NCBI GenBank assembly: GCA_965249205.1
Contig: CBDFLL010000002.1
Coordinates: 62,001 to 126,000, forward strand
Direction: 5' to 3'
From: JAQBVV01 sp965249205
Lineage (GTDB): Bacteria; Acidobacteriota; Vicinamibacteria; Vicinamibacterales; UBA2999
Length of the DNA: 64,000 nt
The position numbers and the translations under genes were made by a program. The notes under the pieces were generated by a model. That model was not told where the DNA came from and made no database searches. It worked only from the letters and a program-made list of their open reading frames with translations. Every line of letters begins with the position of its first letter. Positions within the stretch are counted from its first letter, which is position 1. This document shows, in pieces, positions 53,249 to 62,001 of this stretch.

Positions 53249-54625
53249 TCAGCGCGAGGAGACGGCGAGGGTCCGCAAGCGGGCGACCACGTCGATCGCC
53301 TCGGCGCCCGAAACCGGGTCCGCAACCTGGAAACGGCCCCCGTCGAGAAGCGGCATGACGCCAGATGCCACGGCGACCGAAGCGGCCGGATAGCTCAGAT
53401 GCGCCAAGCCCATGTCGGCGATGGCCGGACGTGCCGTGAGAAGGGCCCCCACCTCCGGTCGGTTCGCGGCCGTCACGGCAACCACTCGGCTCACGGCGCC
53501 CGCCAGGTCTCCACGCGTAATCGGAGCGCCCGGCTGGAACGTGTGGTTCGCGAACGGATCCATGACCCCCCTCCGAGCTATCTGCGCGATCCAGGCGGCC
53601 GCCCAATGCCCCTGCGCGTCGGTGACGATCATGTCTCGCTCGGGTGCGTCCCGGAGCACGTCCTCCAGCCGAACACCCAACAGCGCGGCCAGATCACCCC
53701 GCGACATCTGGCCAAGGCCTGCCATCGCCTGAAACTCGGCGGGCAACTGCGCGTCCCGCGCCGCCGTCACCACCTCGGCAATCCGCGCCCGCAGATCGTC
53801 ACTCGGCTCGACAGCCGCCGCGCGGCGATAGGCGGATTCGGCACCCTCGAACTCTCCACGCTCGGAGAGCAGATCGCCGATCTGAATCAGGGCGAGGGCA
53901 TCGCCGGGATCGAGTTCCGCTGCTCGTCGAAACCGCTCGAGCCCCGATTCCACATCTCCATCTGCACGCTCGAGCATGCCGAGTTCCCTGTAAAGGAAGG
54001 CACTCTCAGGTGACAGATCCAACGCTCGTGCGTACCCGGTCCGTGCCTCGGCGATCCGCCCATCGGCGGCCGCTGCGCGAGCCGCTTCGATCATCCCCTG
54101 CAGGCCTCTAAACCGGAGCACGTCGATCCGACTGCGCACGTTGACCAGGGAGGGGTCCACCGCGAGCGCAGCCTCGAACGCCTCGAGCGCGGCGGCACTT
54201 CGGCGAAGCGCGAGCAGCGTCTGCCCACGACCGACAAGTGCCGGCGCATACATCGGCACCTCGACCAACACGGCTTCGAACCCACCGAGCGCGCGATCGT
54301 AGTCGCGCCGGGCCAGCGCCACGTAGGCGCCCCCCGTCCCGGCCGGATACAGCCCTGGGCTCCGTTGCGAGGCCTCCGCGAACTCCCGCTCCGCGTTGCC
54401 AAGGTCGTCGTTCTGCAGGTAGCGCCAACCGCGGTCCACGTACCCTGCAGCGGCGGCACTCCGCAACACCTGCGGAAGGGCCGGGTATACAAACTCGGGA
54501 TAGGCGAGTGCCTCGGGCAGCGGTGGGGCAACACGGGTGGCGCAGCCGGCCGCCAACGTCATGACAATCAGCACCCCCCAACACGTTCTTCTCCTACACC
54601 CCATACCCCGCCTCCTCGACCACAA
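53249..54625 (-). CDS. TPR and SLH domain lipoprotein
   Basis: The 458-aa protein has a lipoprotein signal with lipobox 'LAAGC' (Cys about 28). Several TPR repeats follow (about 60-270; 'AALEAFEAALAVDPSL', 'GLERFRRAAELDPGDALALIQIG', 'GAESAYRRAAAVEPSD'). The C-terminal part (about 340-455) looks like SLH-type repeats ('DAQGHWAAAWIAQIARRGVMDPFANHTFQPGAPITRGDLAGAV' in pieces). SLH domains bind peptidoglycan-linked polymers, so it may tie an outer-membrane lipoprotein to the wall. The pgsA gene is 6 bases downstream. An ATG at 54604 is an alternative start. Confidence 0.8.
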   Translation of the reverse strand: MWSRRRGMGCRRRTCWGVLIVMTLAAGCATRVAPPLPEALAYPEFVYPALPQVLRSAAAAGYVDRGWRYLQNDDLGNAEREFAEASQRSPGLYPAGTGGAYVALARRDYDRALGGFEAVLVEVPMYAPALVGRGQTLLALRRSAAALEAFEAALAVDPSLVNVRSRIDVLRFRGLQGMIEAARAAAADGRIAEARTGYARALDLSPESAFLYRELGMLERADGDVESGLERFRRAAELDPGDALALIQIGDLLSERGEFEGAESAYRRAAAVEPSDDLRARIAEVVTAARDAQLPAEFQAMAGLGQMSRGDLAALLGVRLEDVLRDAPERDMIVTDAQGHWAAAWIAQIARRGVMDPFANHTFQPGAPITRGDLAGAVSRVVAVTAANRPEVGALLTARPAIADMGLAHLSYPAASVAVASGVMPLLDGGRFQVADPVSGAEAIDVVARLRTLAVSSR

Positions 54626-54737
54626 CCGGCGCGGTCAAACGTTCAATGTACCGCCTCGGTACGTCAGCCTCAATGACAACCCGGTCACCGGTGGACACAT
54701 GACTGACCACGCGAGCCACCCGATACAGCCGTGCGAT

Positions 54738-55898
54738 CTACTGCCGATCGAAATTCTTCCCGTTGTCGAAGGTTATCGCAATCCGACGCGTGTCGAGCGC
54801 CACACGCGATGCCACCACCTGAATCAGTTCCTCCAGGCCCTCGCCGGTGCGGGCCGAAAGCACCACCGCCGCAGGGTCTCGCTCACTGATTCGGCGCCGC
54901 TCGTCTGCCGTGAGCTTGTCTGCCTTGTTGTAGACCTCCAGCACGGGCACCTCGGTTGCCCCGACCTCCTCCAGCACCCGCCGCACCGCCTCGATCTGCC
55001 GGTCGCGCTCCGCGCTCGCGCTGTCAATCACGTGAATCGCAAGGTCCGCTCCCGACACCTCCTCAAGCGTCGCGCGGAACGCCGCGATCAGCGCGTGTGG
55101 CAACCGATCGATGAACCCGACCGTGTCCGACATCAAGAGTTCCCGCCGATCGGGGAGAGACACCCTGCGCAGCAGCGGATCCAGCGTCACGAAGAGTGCA
55201 TCGGAGGCGACGGCCTGCTCCTGCGTCACCCGATTGAACAGGGTCGTCTTGCCGGCATTTGTATATCCGACGAGCGCGACCGTCGGCAGCGACCGTTTCT
55301 GCCGGCGTTCGCGCAGCTGCGCGCGACGGTGGCGCACGTGATCGATTTCCCGTTGAACCGTTTTGATCCGGATGCGAATACGACGGCGATCCGTTTCGAG
55401 CTTGGTCTCGCCAGGGCCCCTGGTGCCGATGCCACCACCGAGTCTCGACAGCGCCGCGCCGGTGCCCGCCAGCCTTGGCAACAGGTACTTGAGTTGGGCC
55501 AACTCGACCTGCCACTTCCCCTCGCGGGTGCGGGCGCGGCGCGCAAAGATATCCAGGATGAGCTGTGTACGATCGATGACCGTGCGCTGAAGGCTCTCTT
55601 CGAGTTGTCGGAGCTGTGCGGGCGAGAGTTCGTTGTCGAAAATCACGACATCGACCTCGGCCTCTGCGCATGCCGCGGCCAGCCCCACCAATTTCCCACT
55701 GCCGATGCAGGTTGCAGGGTCGGGTTTTCGGCGTTCCTGCAGCATACGCACGACCACTCGGGCACCAGCCGCGTCGGCAAGTCCCGCGAGTTCCTCAAGT
55801 GACTCCCCCGCCTGCACACGCCGTGCAGGGCCGGTGGCAAGGCCAACCAAAGCAGCGCGTTCCTGTCGAGGCGGCGACGATAGGCGGCGGGGGCACAT
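54738..55898 (-). CDS. hflX: Ribosome-associated GTPase HflX
   Basis: The 386-aa protein has the HflX N-terminal domain ('RKPDPATCIGSGKLVGLA', 'VVIFDNELSPAQLRQLEE', 'RTQLILDIFARRARTREGKWQVELAQL') with the glycine-rich linker 'SRLGGGIGTRGPGETKLE', then a GTPase domain with P-loop 'VGYTNAGKTTLFN', 'DTVGFI', and NKxD as 'VYNKADKL'. It splits stalled or hibernating ribosomes. The length is somewhat short but within the family range. Confidence 0.93.
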   Translation of the reverse strand: MCPRRLSSPPRQERAALVGLATGPARRVQAGESLEELAGLADAAGARVVVRMLQERRKPDPATCIGSGKLVGLAAACAEAEVDVVIFDNELSPAQLRQLEESLQRTVIDRTQLILDIFARRARTREGKWQVELAQLKYLLPRLAGTGAALSRLGGGIGTRGPGETKLETDRRRIRIRIKTVQREIDHVRHRRAQLRERRQKRSLPTVALVGYTNAGKTTLFNRVTQEQAVASDALFVTLDPLLRRVSLPDRRELLMSDTVGFIDRLPHALIAAFRATLEEVSGADLAIHVIDSASAERDRQIEAVRRVLEEVGATEVPVLEVYNKADKLTADERRRISERDPAAVVLSARTGEGLEELIQVVASRVALDTRRIAITFDNGKNFDRQ

Positions 55899-55935
55899 AG
55901 GCGAGGGTCAGACTGGCGTCACGTAATTCGAAGGG

Positions 55936-56310
55936 TCATTTGTACGCGGACGGATTCTGTCCGACCCCGATGATGCTGCAGGCGGCGATCACGTGGAGCT
56001 TCAGCCTCGAGGCCTCGGCGAGCAGCGTAGGGCTCTCGGCACCAGGATTGATCCAGATCTCCTCAATCTGCTTCTCTTCGAACTCGGCCAGGAGTTGAAA
56101 GCCCACCTCCGGTTGCACGTACACGGTGGCCATGTTGATTCGCTCGGGCACATCCAGCACGGACGCGTACGTCGCGATGCCTTCAACCTCGACTTCGTTG
56201 GGATTGATCGGAATGACCCGATACCCTTCGGCTTTGAACGCGCGGAGCGCCTTGTTGCCAAACTTTCTCCGATCGCTCGACGCACCAACGATCGCCACGG
56301 TCTTGGCCAT
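55936..56310 (-). CDS. CoA-binding domain protein
   Basis: The 124-aa protein is a stand-alone CoA_binding_2 domain: 'VAIVGASSDRRKFGNKALRAF', 'GYRVIPINPNEVEVEG', 'VYVQPEVGFQLL' and 'EIWINPGAES'. It is probably cytosolic with a Rossmann-type fold. Function in the cell is not defined. Its start codon lies only 9 bases from that of the divergent transferase gene, so the promoters must overlap coding sequence. Confidence 0.88.
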   Translation of the reverse strand: MAKTVAIVGASSDRRKFGNKALRAFKAEGYRVIPINPNEVEVEGIATYASVLDVPERINMATVYVQPEVGFQLLAEFEEKQIEEIWINPGAESPTLLAEASRLKLHVIAACSIIGVGQNPSAYK

Positions 56311-56319
56311 GGAGCGATT

Positions 56320-57978
56320 ATGACAGGCCGGCTGCCCCGTCCGATAGAATCATTCGCTGTGCGCCGCTCGGTACTGCTCCTTGTCGTCATCTCCTCCGTG
56401 ACGTTCCTGCTCGGCGGTGGACGCCCGGCGATCACTGATTCCGATGAAGGGTTCTACGCGGAGGCCGCGCGCGAGATGGTGACGGAGGGCGACTGGCTCA
56501 CGCCTCGCTTCAACTATGAGGACCGGTGGCAAAAGCCCGTCCTCTACTATTGGCTGACGGCCGCGACCTTTCTCGGGACCGGCCCCGGCGAGTCGGCGGC
56601 CCGATGGTGGTCGGCACTCTCGGGTGTGGGATTGGTCCTGCTGACATGGGTGGCCGCCAGGCGGCTCACCGCACACGACGACGCGGCCTGGCTGGCAGGA
56701 GCGATCACCGCAACCTGCTATGGCTACTTCGCCATGGCGCGCCTCGCGCTGCCCGACCTCCCGTTGACCTTTCTGATGACGCTCGTGATCTGGTCAGCGC
56801 TGGAGCGCCGGTGGACCGTTGTGGGCGTCTGTGCCGGGCTGGGGCTGCTCATGAAAGGCCCCGTCGCCGTCGTCGTTCCCGGTCTCGTCCTCGCACCGAT
56901 CTGGTGGCGGGAGCGCAGCACACTGGCCATCCGCACGTCGGACATCCTCACCGCCGCCGCGATCGCGACGCTCATCGCGCTGCCCTGGTACGGCGCGATG
57001 ACGGCGGAGCACGGCATCGCGTACCTCGAGAGCTTTTTCATTGGAGACAATCTGGAGCGCTTCGCAACCGATCGCTTCAACGCACCGCGCGCCATCTGGT
57101 TCTACGTGCCCATCGTGATCGGCGGCATGCTCCCCTGGTCGATGTACCTCATCACGCTCCCGTGGGGGTCGGCCGTCAGTGTTCTGCGACGCCAAAGGCG
57201 TCTGACGGATGTGGAGTGGCGCCTGTTGCTCTGGGCGCTCATGCCGCTGCTTTTTTTCACGCTGTCGATCGGCAAGCAGCCTCGCTACATCCTGCCTGTG
57301 CTGCCACCCCTGGCGATTCTGCTCGCGCGATCGATCGCGACCCGCATCGCGGGCACCAGCGCCAGCGCCCAGTCGGGGCTGGCCGCCGCCACCTGGGCAA
57401 CCGCTGCACTGTATTCCGTCCTGGCGATGCTCCTGTATCGCGCCACGCCTATTCTCATTGGTACCTATCCCCTGCTGACCGCGACCGGGATAGGGCTCTT
57501 TGTGGCATCGGCTGGCGCACTCGCCTGGGTCTCGGCATCACGGCGGTGGCATCGTCTGCCGGCAGTCGCCACCACGTGCGCGACGGTGTTGCTGCTATCG
57601 ATGCAGTTCGGCGCCCTCTCGGGGAGGCGCCCGGAGCCCGTGGAACAGATCGCGAATCTCGTCCACGAGCATCGCGACGCGGACCAACCGGTCGGCAGTT
57701 ATCAGGTCTTCGTCCGCAACCTCGCCTTCTACACCCGCCTCAAGCGGCACGACCTGTACAACGAGGCACTTGCGCGAGATTTTCTCCAGTCGGGTGACCC
57801 GGTCCTACTTGTGGTGCGCGCAGGCGACCTCCCCCGTCTGGAAGCGATTTCGGGCGTAGCGACGAGGACGTTGGGCGAAGTACCCTATCTGAACACGGCG
57901 AACGTCCGGCTTCGAACGCTGATCGCACCGGTCCCTGCGCGGGATCTTGAAACAGTCCTTCTGGTGACGAATCGCTGA
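56320..57978 (+). CDS. ArnT/GT39-like membrane glycosyltransferase
   Basis: The start is placed at ATG 56320, behind GGAG at 56311; the frame is open upstream but lies antisense to the CoA-binding gene. The 552-aa product has 10-12 membrane helices. The first periplasmic loop carries 'ITDSDEGFYAEAAREMVTEGDW' with acidic residues of GT-C enzymes, followed by 'PRFNYEDRWQKPVLYYWL', a hallmark of ArnT-like transferases. It moves a sugar from polyprenyl phosphate to a lipid or protein acceptor. It is GC-rich, unlike the disrupted family member at 7754-10898. Confidence 0.88.
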   Translation: MTGRLPRPIESFAVRRSVLLLVVISSVTFLLGGGRPAITDSDEGFYAEAAREMVTEGDWLTPRFNYEDRWQKPVLYYWLTAATFLGTGPGESAARWWSALSGVGLVLLTWVAARRLTAHDDAAWLAGAITATCYGYFAMARLALPDLPLTFLMTLVIWSALERRWTVVGVCAGLGLLMKGPVAVVVPGLVLAPIWWRERSTLAIRTSDILTAAAIATLIALPWYGAMTAEHGIAYLESFFIGDNLERFATDRFNAPRAIWFYVPIVIGGMLPWSMYLITLPWGSAVSVLRRQRRLTDVEWRLLLWALMPLLFFTLSIGKQPRYILPVLPPLAILLARSIATRIAGTSASAQSGLAAATWATAALYSVLAMLLYRATPILIGTYPLLTATGIGLFVASAGALAWVSASRRWHRLPAVATTCATVLLLSMQFGALSGRRPEPVEQIANLVHEHRDADQPVGSYQVFVRNLAFYTRLKRHDLYNEALARDFLQSGDPVLLVVRAGDLPRLEAISGVATRTLGEVPYLNTANVRLRTLIAPVPARDLETVLLVTNR

Positions 57979-57986
57979 CGCCAACC

Positions 57987-58484
57987 ATGGGTATGCCACA
58001 ACGCGAGATGCACGACCGCCCCAATTGGTACGCCGTCCTCGGCGTGGAACCGTCCGCCACCTTTGTCGAGATTCGCGCTGCCTACCGACGCAGGGCGCTG
58101 GCCCTGCACACCGATCATCTTCGTTCCGCGAAGACAGCAGACGCGCTGGACCGTGTGTACGACAGGCTGGACGAACTCGGCGACGCGTATCGAATCCTGC
58201 GGCATCCCGCTACACGCCGCGCGTACGATCTCGCTCGGGACGACGACTCCTCACCGCTCCCGGAGCCTGTGCGGAAGAGCCGACCTTTTCTGCCCCGCTA
58301 CGAGACGCGAGCGAGGCGGCCTGGGACGAACTGGCGACGGCTCGGGCGGGTCGCCATTTTCTTGTGTTTCGGAATGCTCGTCGCGTGGGCCGTCGTCACC
58401 ACTATCGCCGAACGGCGCGAAGCGGCGGCGTCCCTGCTCTCCAGCCCTCCTGCCATGACGAGCACGCCGGGCCCTGAGCGCTAA
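57987..58484 (+). CDS. J-domain membrane protein with altered HPD motif
   Basis: The 165-aa protein has an N-terminal J domain (about 10-75; 'NWYAVLGVEPSATFVEIRAAYRRRAL', 'DRLDELGDAYRILRHPATRRAYD'). The usual HPD reads HTD ('LALHTDHL'), which in DnaJ proteins normally weakens DnaK stimulation. A single membrane helix near 120-140 ('VAIFLCFGMLVAWAVVTTIA') follows. It begins 8 bases after the transferase gene. Function unknown. Confidence 0.82.
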   Translation: MGMPQREMHDRPNWYAVLGVEPSATFVEIRAAYRRRALALHTDHLRSAKTADALDRVYDRLDELGDAYRILRHPATRRAYDLARDDDSSPLPEPVRKSRPFLPRYETRARRPGTNWRRLGRVAIFLCFGMLVAWAVVTTIAERREAAASLLSSPPAMTSTPGPER

Positions 58485-58513
58485 GAAGGCCGCCTCAACA
58501 TCCGACGCCGATG

Positions 58514-59893
58514 CTACGCGGGAAAGATCTTGCCCGGGTTCAGAATCCCGTTGGGGTCGAAGGCGATCTTGACGCGCCGCATCAGTGCGATCTCGTCCGG
58601 CGAGAGTTCAATGCCGATGTACGGCGCCTTCGAGAACCCGATCCCGTGCTCGCCGCTGATGGACCCCTCCAGCGCTACGACGCGCTCGAAGAGCACCCGC
58701 ACCGCCTGCTCCGCCCGCGCATGCTGCTGGGGGTCAATGCGGTCCAACATCAGGTTCACATGGATATTCCCGTCTCCGGCGTGACCGAACGCGGCAACGC
58801 ACAGGTCACAGTCCCTCTTGATCTCCTCGATCACGGCAAACAGGTCGGGGATGCGTCCGCGCGGTACGACAACATCGTGATTGATCTTCAGCCGGCCGGT
58901 CGCCTTCAGCGCCGGCGACAACTCTCGCCGCACGTGCCAGAGGCGGTCGCGCTCGTCCTCGCTGGCCGCCACTGACACACGGGTCGCGCCCACGTCTCGG
59001 CACGCGTCGGCGACGCTAGCGATTTCCTCACCAACCGCTGATGGCGTCCCGTCGACTTCTACGATCAAGGCTGCGCCCGTGTCCGACGGCACAACCGCCT
59101 CCCCGAGATGGTCGTTGACCGCGCGGAGGGAATCTGCGTCGACCAGTTCAAGGGCCGCAGGCACGACACGCCGGTCGATCAACGCCGTGACGGCACGCAC
59201 CGCTGTGTGCACATCGGCGAACAAGGCCAGCAGCGTCGCGCGGGCGGGCGGCATCGGAATGAGTCGAAGTGTGATCTTCGTGATGATAGCCAGGGTGCCT
59301 TCGGATCCAACCAGGAGCCGCGTCAGGTCATAACCGACGACGTTCTTCATCGCTTTCGACCCTGTCTTGACGATCTCACCCGTTGGCAGCACGGCCTCAA
59401 GCGCCAGGACGTACTGCCTCGTCGTCCCGTACTTGAACGCGCGAGGACCGCCGGCGCACTCGGCGACATTGCCGCCGAGTGACGAGGTCTCAAGACTGGC
59501 GGGGTCCGGTGGGTAGTACAGGCCGACGCGTGCCACGGCTCGCTGTAGATCCCCCGTGATGACATGGGGCTCAACGACAGCTAGAAGATTCGCCTCGTCG
59601 ATCTCAAGGATGCGGTTCAGCCGCTCCATCGAGACGACGACGCCGCCGGCGGTCGGAACCGCGCCGCCGGTGTAGCCGGTACCAGCGCCGCGCACCACCA
59701 GCGGCACGCGATGCTGGTTGCACAGCCGCGCGATGGCAGCGATCTCCTGCGTCGTGGCCGGCAGCAGGACGAGGTCAGGCGAATGGCCTTCACCAAGCGC
59801 GTCCTGTCCGTAGATATCGAACGACGCCTCATCGCTGCGAACGTATGCGGAGCCGACAACCTCACGTACGGCAGCGGCGAACTCCTCCGTCAT
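58514..59893 (-). CDS. FAD-linked oxidase, GlcD type (glycolate/D-lactate dehydrogenase subunit)
   Basis: The start is placed at ATG 59893, giving about 459 aa. An open frame upstream overlaps the aminotransferase gene and has no family resemblance. The product has the PCMH/VAO FAD-binding fold ('PLVVRGAGTGYTGGAVPT', 'DPASLETSSLGGNVAECAGGPRAFKYG', 'VGYDLTRLLVGSEGTLAIIT') and a C-terminal substrate domain with 'CVAAFGHAGDGNIHVNL' and 'EGSISGEHGIG'. It oxidises 2-hydroxy acids in the cytoplasm or at the membrane; the exact substrate is not certain. It lies next to the aminotransferase gene. Confidence 0.9.
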   Translation of the reverse strand: MTEEFAAAVREVVGSAYVRSDEASFDIYGQDALGEGHSPDLVLLPATTQEIAAIARLCNQHRVPLVVRGAGTGYTGGAVPTAGGVVVSMERLNRILEIDEANLLAVVEPHVITGDLQRAVARVGLYYPPDPASLETSSLGGNVAECAGGPRAFKYGTTRQYVLALEAVLPTGEIVKTGSKAMKNVVGYDLTRLLVGSEGTLAIITKITLRLIPMPPARATLLALFADVHTAVRAVTALIDRRVVPAALELVDADSLRAVNDHLGEAVVPSDTGAALIVEVDGTPSAVGEEIASVADACRDVGATRVSVAASEDERDRLWHVRRELSPALKATGRLKINHDVVVPRGRIPDLFAVIEEIKRDCDLCVAAFGHAGDGNIHVNLMLDRIDPQQHARAEQAVRVLFERVVALEGSISGEHGIGFSKAPYIGIELSPDEIALMRRVKIAFDPNGILNPGKIFPA

Positions 59894-59925
59894 GCTTGGC
59901 GCCTCCGCCGCTCCGTGGTTCTCGA

Positions 59926-61128
59926 TCAGTCCGACGTGCCCGTTCTGACCGATTGCAACGATTCGGCGAAGCGCAGAATGCGCGTCGCGCCCTCCCGCAG
60001 AGCCTCCATCGACGTGGCGTAGGAGATGCGCACGTATCCTGGCGCGCCGAATCCCTCCCCTGGCGTCACCACGACATGTTCCTTCTCGAGGAGCGCCTGA
60101 GCGAAATCGATGGACGTCTTCACCCCGTCTGGCGAGAGCAGTCCTGAAATATCTGGAAACAGATAGAACGCGCCCTTTGGCTTCACGCACTGAATCGCGG
60201 GATGCGCGGTCAGCCATTCGTGGATGTTGTCGCGTCGTCCGTGGTACTCGTTCAACATCGCCGTCACCGCGTCCTGCGGTCCGCTGACGGCCGCAAGCGC
60301 CGCCTTTTGCGTAATGGAGGTGATGTTCGATGTCGTCTGACCCTGGATGACATTGAAGGCCGACGTCAGCGCTTTCGGCGCGATGGTCCAGCCACAACGC
60401 CAGCCCGTCATCGCGTATGCCTTCGACGCCGAGCCGGCGAGAATCGTGCGATCGCGGTGGCGGTCGAACAGGACCTTCGGCAAATTGTGAGGGACCGCCT
60501 CATAGATCAGTTGCTCGTAGCAGAGATCGACGATCACCCAGATGCCGCGCTTCGCGGCCGCCTCCGCGATGACGGTCACCGTGTCTTCGTCGACAAGCGC
60601 GCCCGTGGGGTTGCATGGCGAGTTAATGATGATGGCTTTGGTTCGCGACGTGATCGCGCCCACCATCGCATCCGTATCAATGGTGAACCCGTCCGCCGAG
60701 CGCGTCGGCACGATGACGGGCTTGGCCCCCACCAGCTTCACCTGCTCCGGAATCGTCGGCCAGTAGGGCGCGTGGGTGATCACCTCGTCACCCTGATCGA
60801 AGAGCGCGAGCGCCGAATTGAACAGCGCCTGTTTCCCGCCCGCTGTCAGTAGTACTTCGGCCGAGGTCAGCTCAATGCCATAGTCGCGGGCATAACGGGC
60901 GCAAATGGCGTCACGCAATTCCGGGACGCCGGCGGCCGCCGTATAACGCGTGAAGTTGCCGTCGATCGCGGCCTTCCCCGCCGCCTTGACGTGCTCGGGG
61001 GTCGGGAAATCCGGCTCCCCGGCGCTGAAATCGACGACGTCGACCCCGGCCCGTCGGAGCCGCTCAGCTTCCGCCGCCACTTTGAGCGTGGCCGACGCCG
61101 ATACCTGTGCGAGACGCTGTGCAAACAT
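59926..61128 (-). CDS. Class I aminotransferase (aspartate aminotransferase-like)
   Basis: The start is placed at ATG 61128 behind an AGGAG site; an in-frame GTG at 61149 would put that site inside the gene. The product is 400 aa. PLP-enzyme motifs: 'DFSAGEPDFPTPEHVKAA', 'NSPCNPTGAL', the PLP lysine in 'LAGSASKAYAMTGWRCGW' and 'GAFYLFPDIS'. The pattern is that of subgroup I-gamma aspartate or aspartate/prephenate aminotransferases. The stop lies 32 bases from the GlcD-like start on the same strand. Confidence 0.92.
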   Translation of the reverse strand: MFAQRLAQVSASATLKVAAEAERLRRAGVDVVDFSAGEPDFPTPEHVKAAGKAAIDGNFTRYTAAAGVPELRDAICARYARDYGIELTSAEVLLTAGGKQALFNSALALFDQGDEVITHAPYWPTIPEQVKLVGAKPVIVPTRSADGFTIDTDAMVGAITSRTKAIIINSPCNPTGALVDEDTVTVIAEAAAKRGIWVIVDLCYEQLIYEAVPHNLPKVLFDRHRDRTILAGSASKAYAMTGWRCGWTIAPKALTSAFNVIQGQTTSNITSITQKAALAAVSGPQDAVTAMLNEYHGRRDNIHEWLTAHPAIQCVKPKGAFYLFPDISGLLSPDGVKTSIDFAQALLEKEHVVVTPGEGFGAPGYVRISYATSMEALREGATRILRFAESLQSVRTGTSD

Positions 61129-61209
61129 GTCCTTCGATCTCCTGAACACTTGAATCCGCTGATACTACGAGGGCGGCTCGCAGTCCGTGGTAAAAGTCCG
61201 GCGTCGCAC

Positions 61210-61271
61210 CTAAAGCGCTTTTCATGACCGTGACTCGCCCAGTACTAAGGCTAATCTGAAAAGCGCTCTAG
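61210..61271. repeat. Family-C palindromic element upstream of the aminotransferase gene
   Basis: A 54-bp interior (61214-61267) reads AGCGCTTTTCATGACCGTG at one end and GAAAAGCGCT at the other, flanked by CTAA and CTAG. The reverse complement matches the nested element at 2616-2668 over both ends. Confidence 0.8.
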
Positions 61272-61437
61272 ACGAGCGAGGCGCTTCGCGCCGATTCCAC
61301 TCGCACCCATGGAATCCGCGCTCGCGGACAACGCGCAACGACTGAACATACCGCCTGTATGTGACGGAGGAGCAACGCAGGTCGCGAGGACGCGTCGCTC
61401 GTTGAATGCAGACGGATTTTTACCCACGGGCTGCTAG
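61268..61437. repeat. Possible further CTAG-bounded repeat next to coaD
   Basis: This non-coding stretch is bounded by CTAG on both sides; the right one holds the TAG stop of coaD (minus strand). Clear inverted ends were not found, but GACGGAGGAGCAACGC resembles part of the family-A interior. It may be a decayed element. Confidence 0.3.
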
Positions 61438-61940
61438 GCCTCGTCTGCTTTGACTCGCATCCAGCGCTCGACAGCTGGTGGCACGAGACCGCTGACCTCG
61501 CCACCAAGCTGGAAGACTTCCTTGATGAGGCGAGAGCTGAGATACGTGTATTGTTCGGCCGGCATCATAAATACCGTCTCGAGGCTGGGCTCAAGATGAC
61601 GATTCATGAGGGCCATCTGAAATTCGTACTCGAAATCCGAGACGGCGCGCAGGCCACGCACGATCGCACTTGCGCGCTGCCGCCGTGCGTACTCCACGAG
61701 CAGCCCGTCAAACACATCGACTTCGATGTTCGGGTACTCCTTGAACACCTCGCGAATGATCGCCACGCGCTCGTCAGAGGTGAACAGCGGCTGTTTCTCT
61801 CCGTGCACGAGTACCGCGACGATGATGCGCTCAAAGAGGCGCGCGCCCCGCAGGATGATATCGACGTGCCCGTTTGTCACCGGGTCGAAAGAACCGGGAA
61901 AGATTGCAAGGCGGCCACTGGGCGCGACCGGTGAGGTCAT
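61434..61940 (-). CDS. coaD: Phosphopantetheine adenylyltransferase
   Basis: The start is placed at ATG 61940 behind AGGAG; an in-frame ATG at 61961 is less likely. The 168-aa enzyme makes dephospho-CoA. Motifs: 'AIFPGSFDPVTNGHVDII' with the nucleotidyl-transferase TxGH site (TNGH here), 'RGLRAVSDFEYEFQMALMNRHL' and 'TYLSSRLIKEVFQLGGEVSGLVP'. Together with coaBC in this window it gives three of the last steps of coenzyme A synthesis. Confidence 0.94.
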   Translation of the reverse strand: MTSPVAPSGRLAIFPGSFDPVTNGHVDIILRGARLFERIIVAVLVHGEKQPLFTSDERVAIIREVFKEYPNIEVDVFDGLLVEYARRQRASAIVRGLRAVSDFEYEFQMALMNRHLEPSLETVFMMPAEQYTYLSSRLIKEVFQLGGEVSGLVPPAVERWMRVKADEA

Positions 61941-62001
61941 CACAACTCCTGCTGGGCCCACGCCCGTGGACCCGCCACATCTACCAACCGGGCCCGCGGT
62001 C

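Noticed and set aside
55993..56319. N-terminal extension of the ArnT-like transferase by 109 residues
   Set aside because: The extension is antisense to the CoA-binding gene and shows no family resemblance; GGAG before ATG 56320 gives a proper start.
59894..60397. N-terminal extension of the GlcD-like oxidase
   Set aside because: It overlaps the aminotransferase coding sequence and is not related to FAD-linked oxidases; the family N-terminus begins at 59893.
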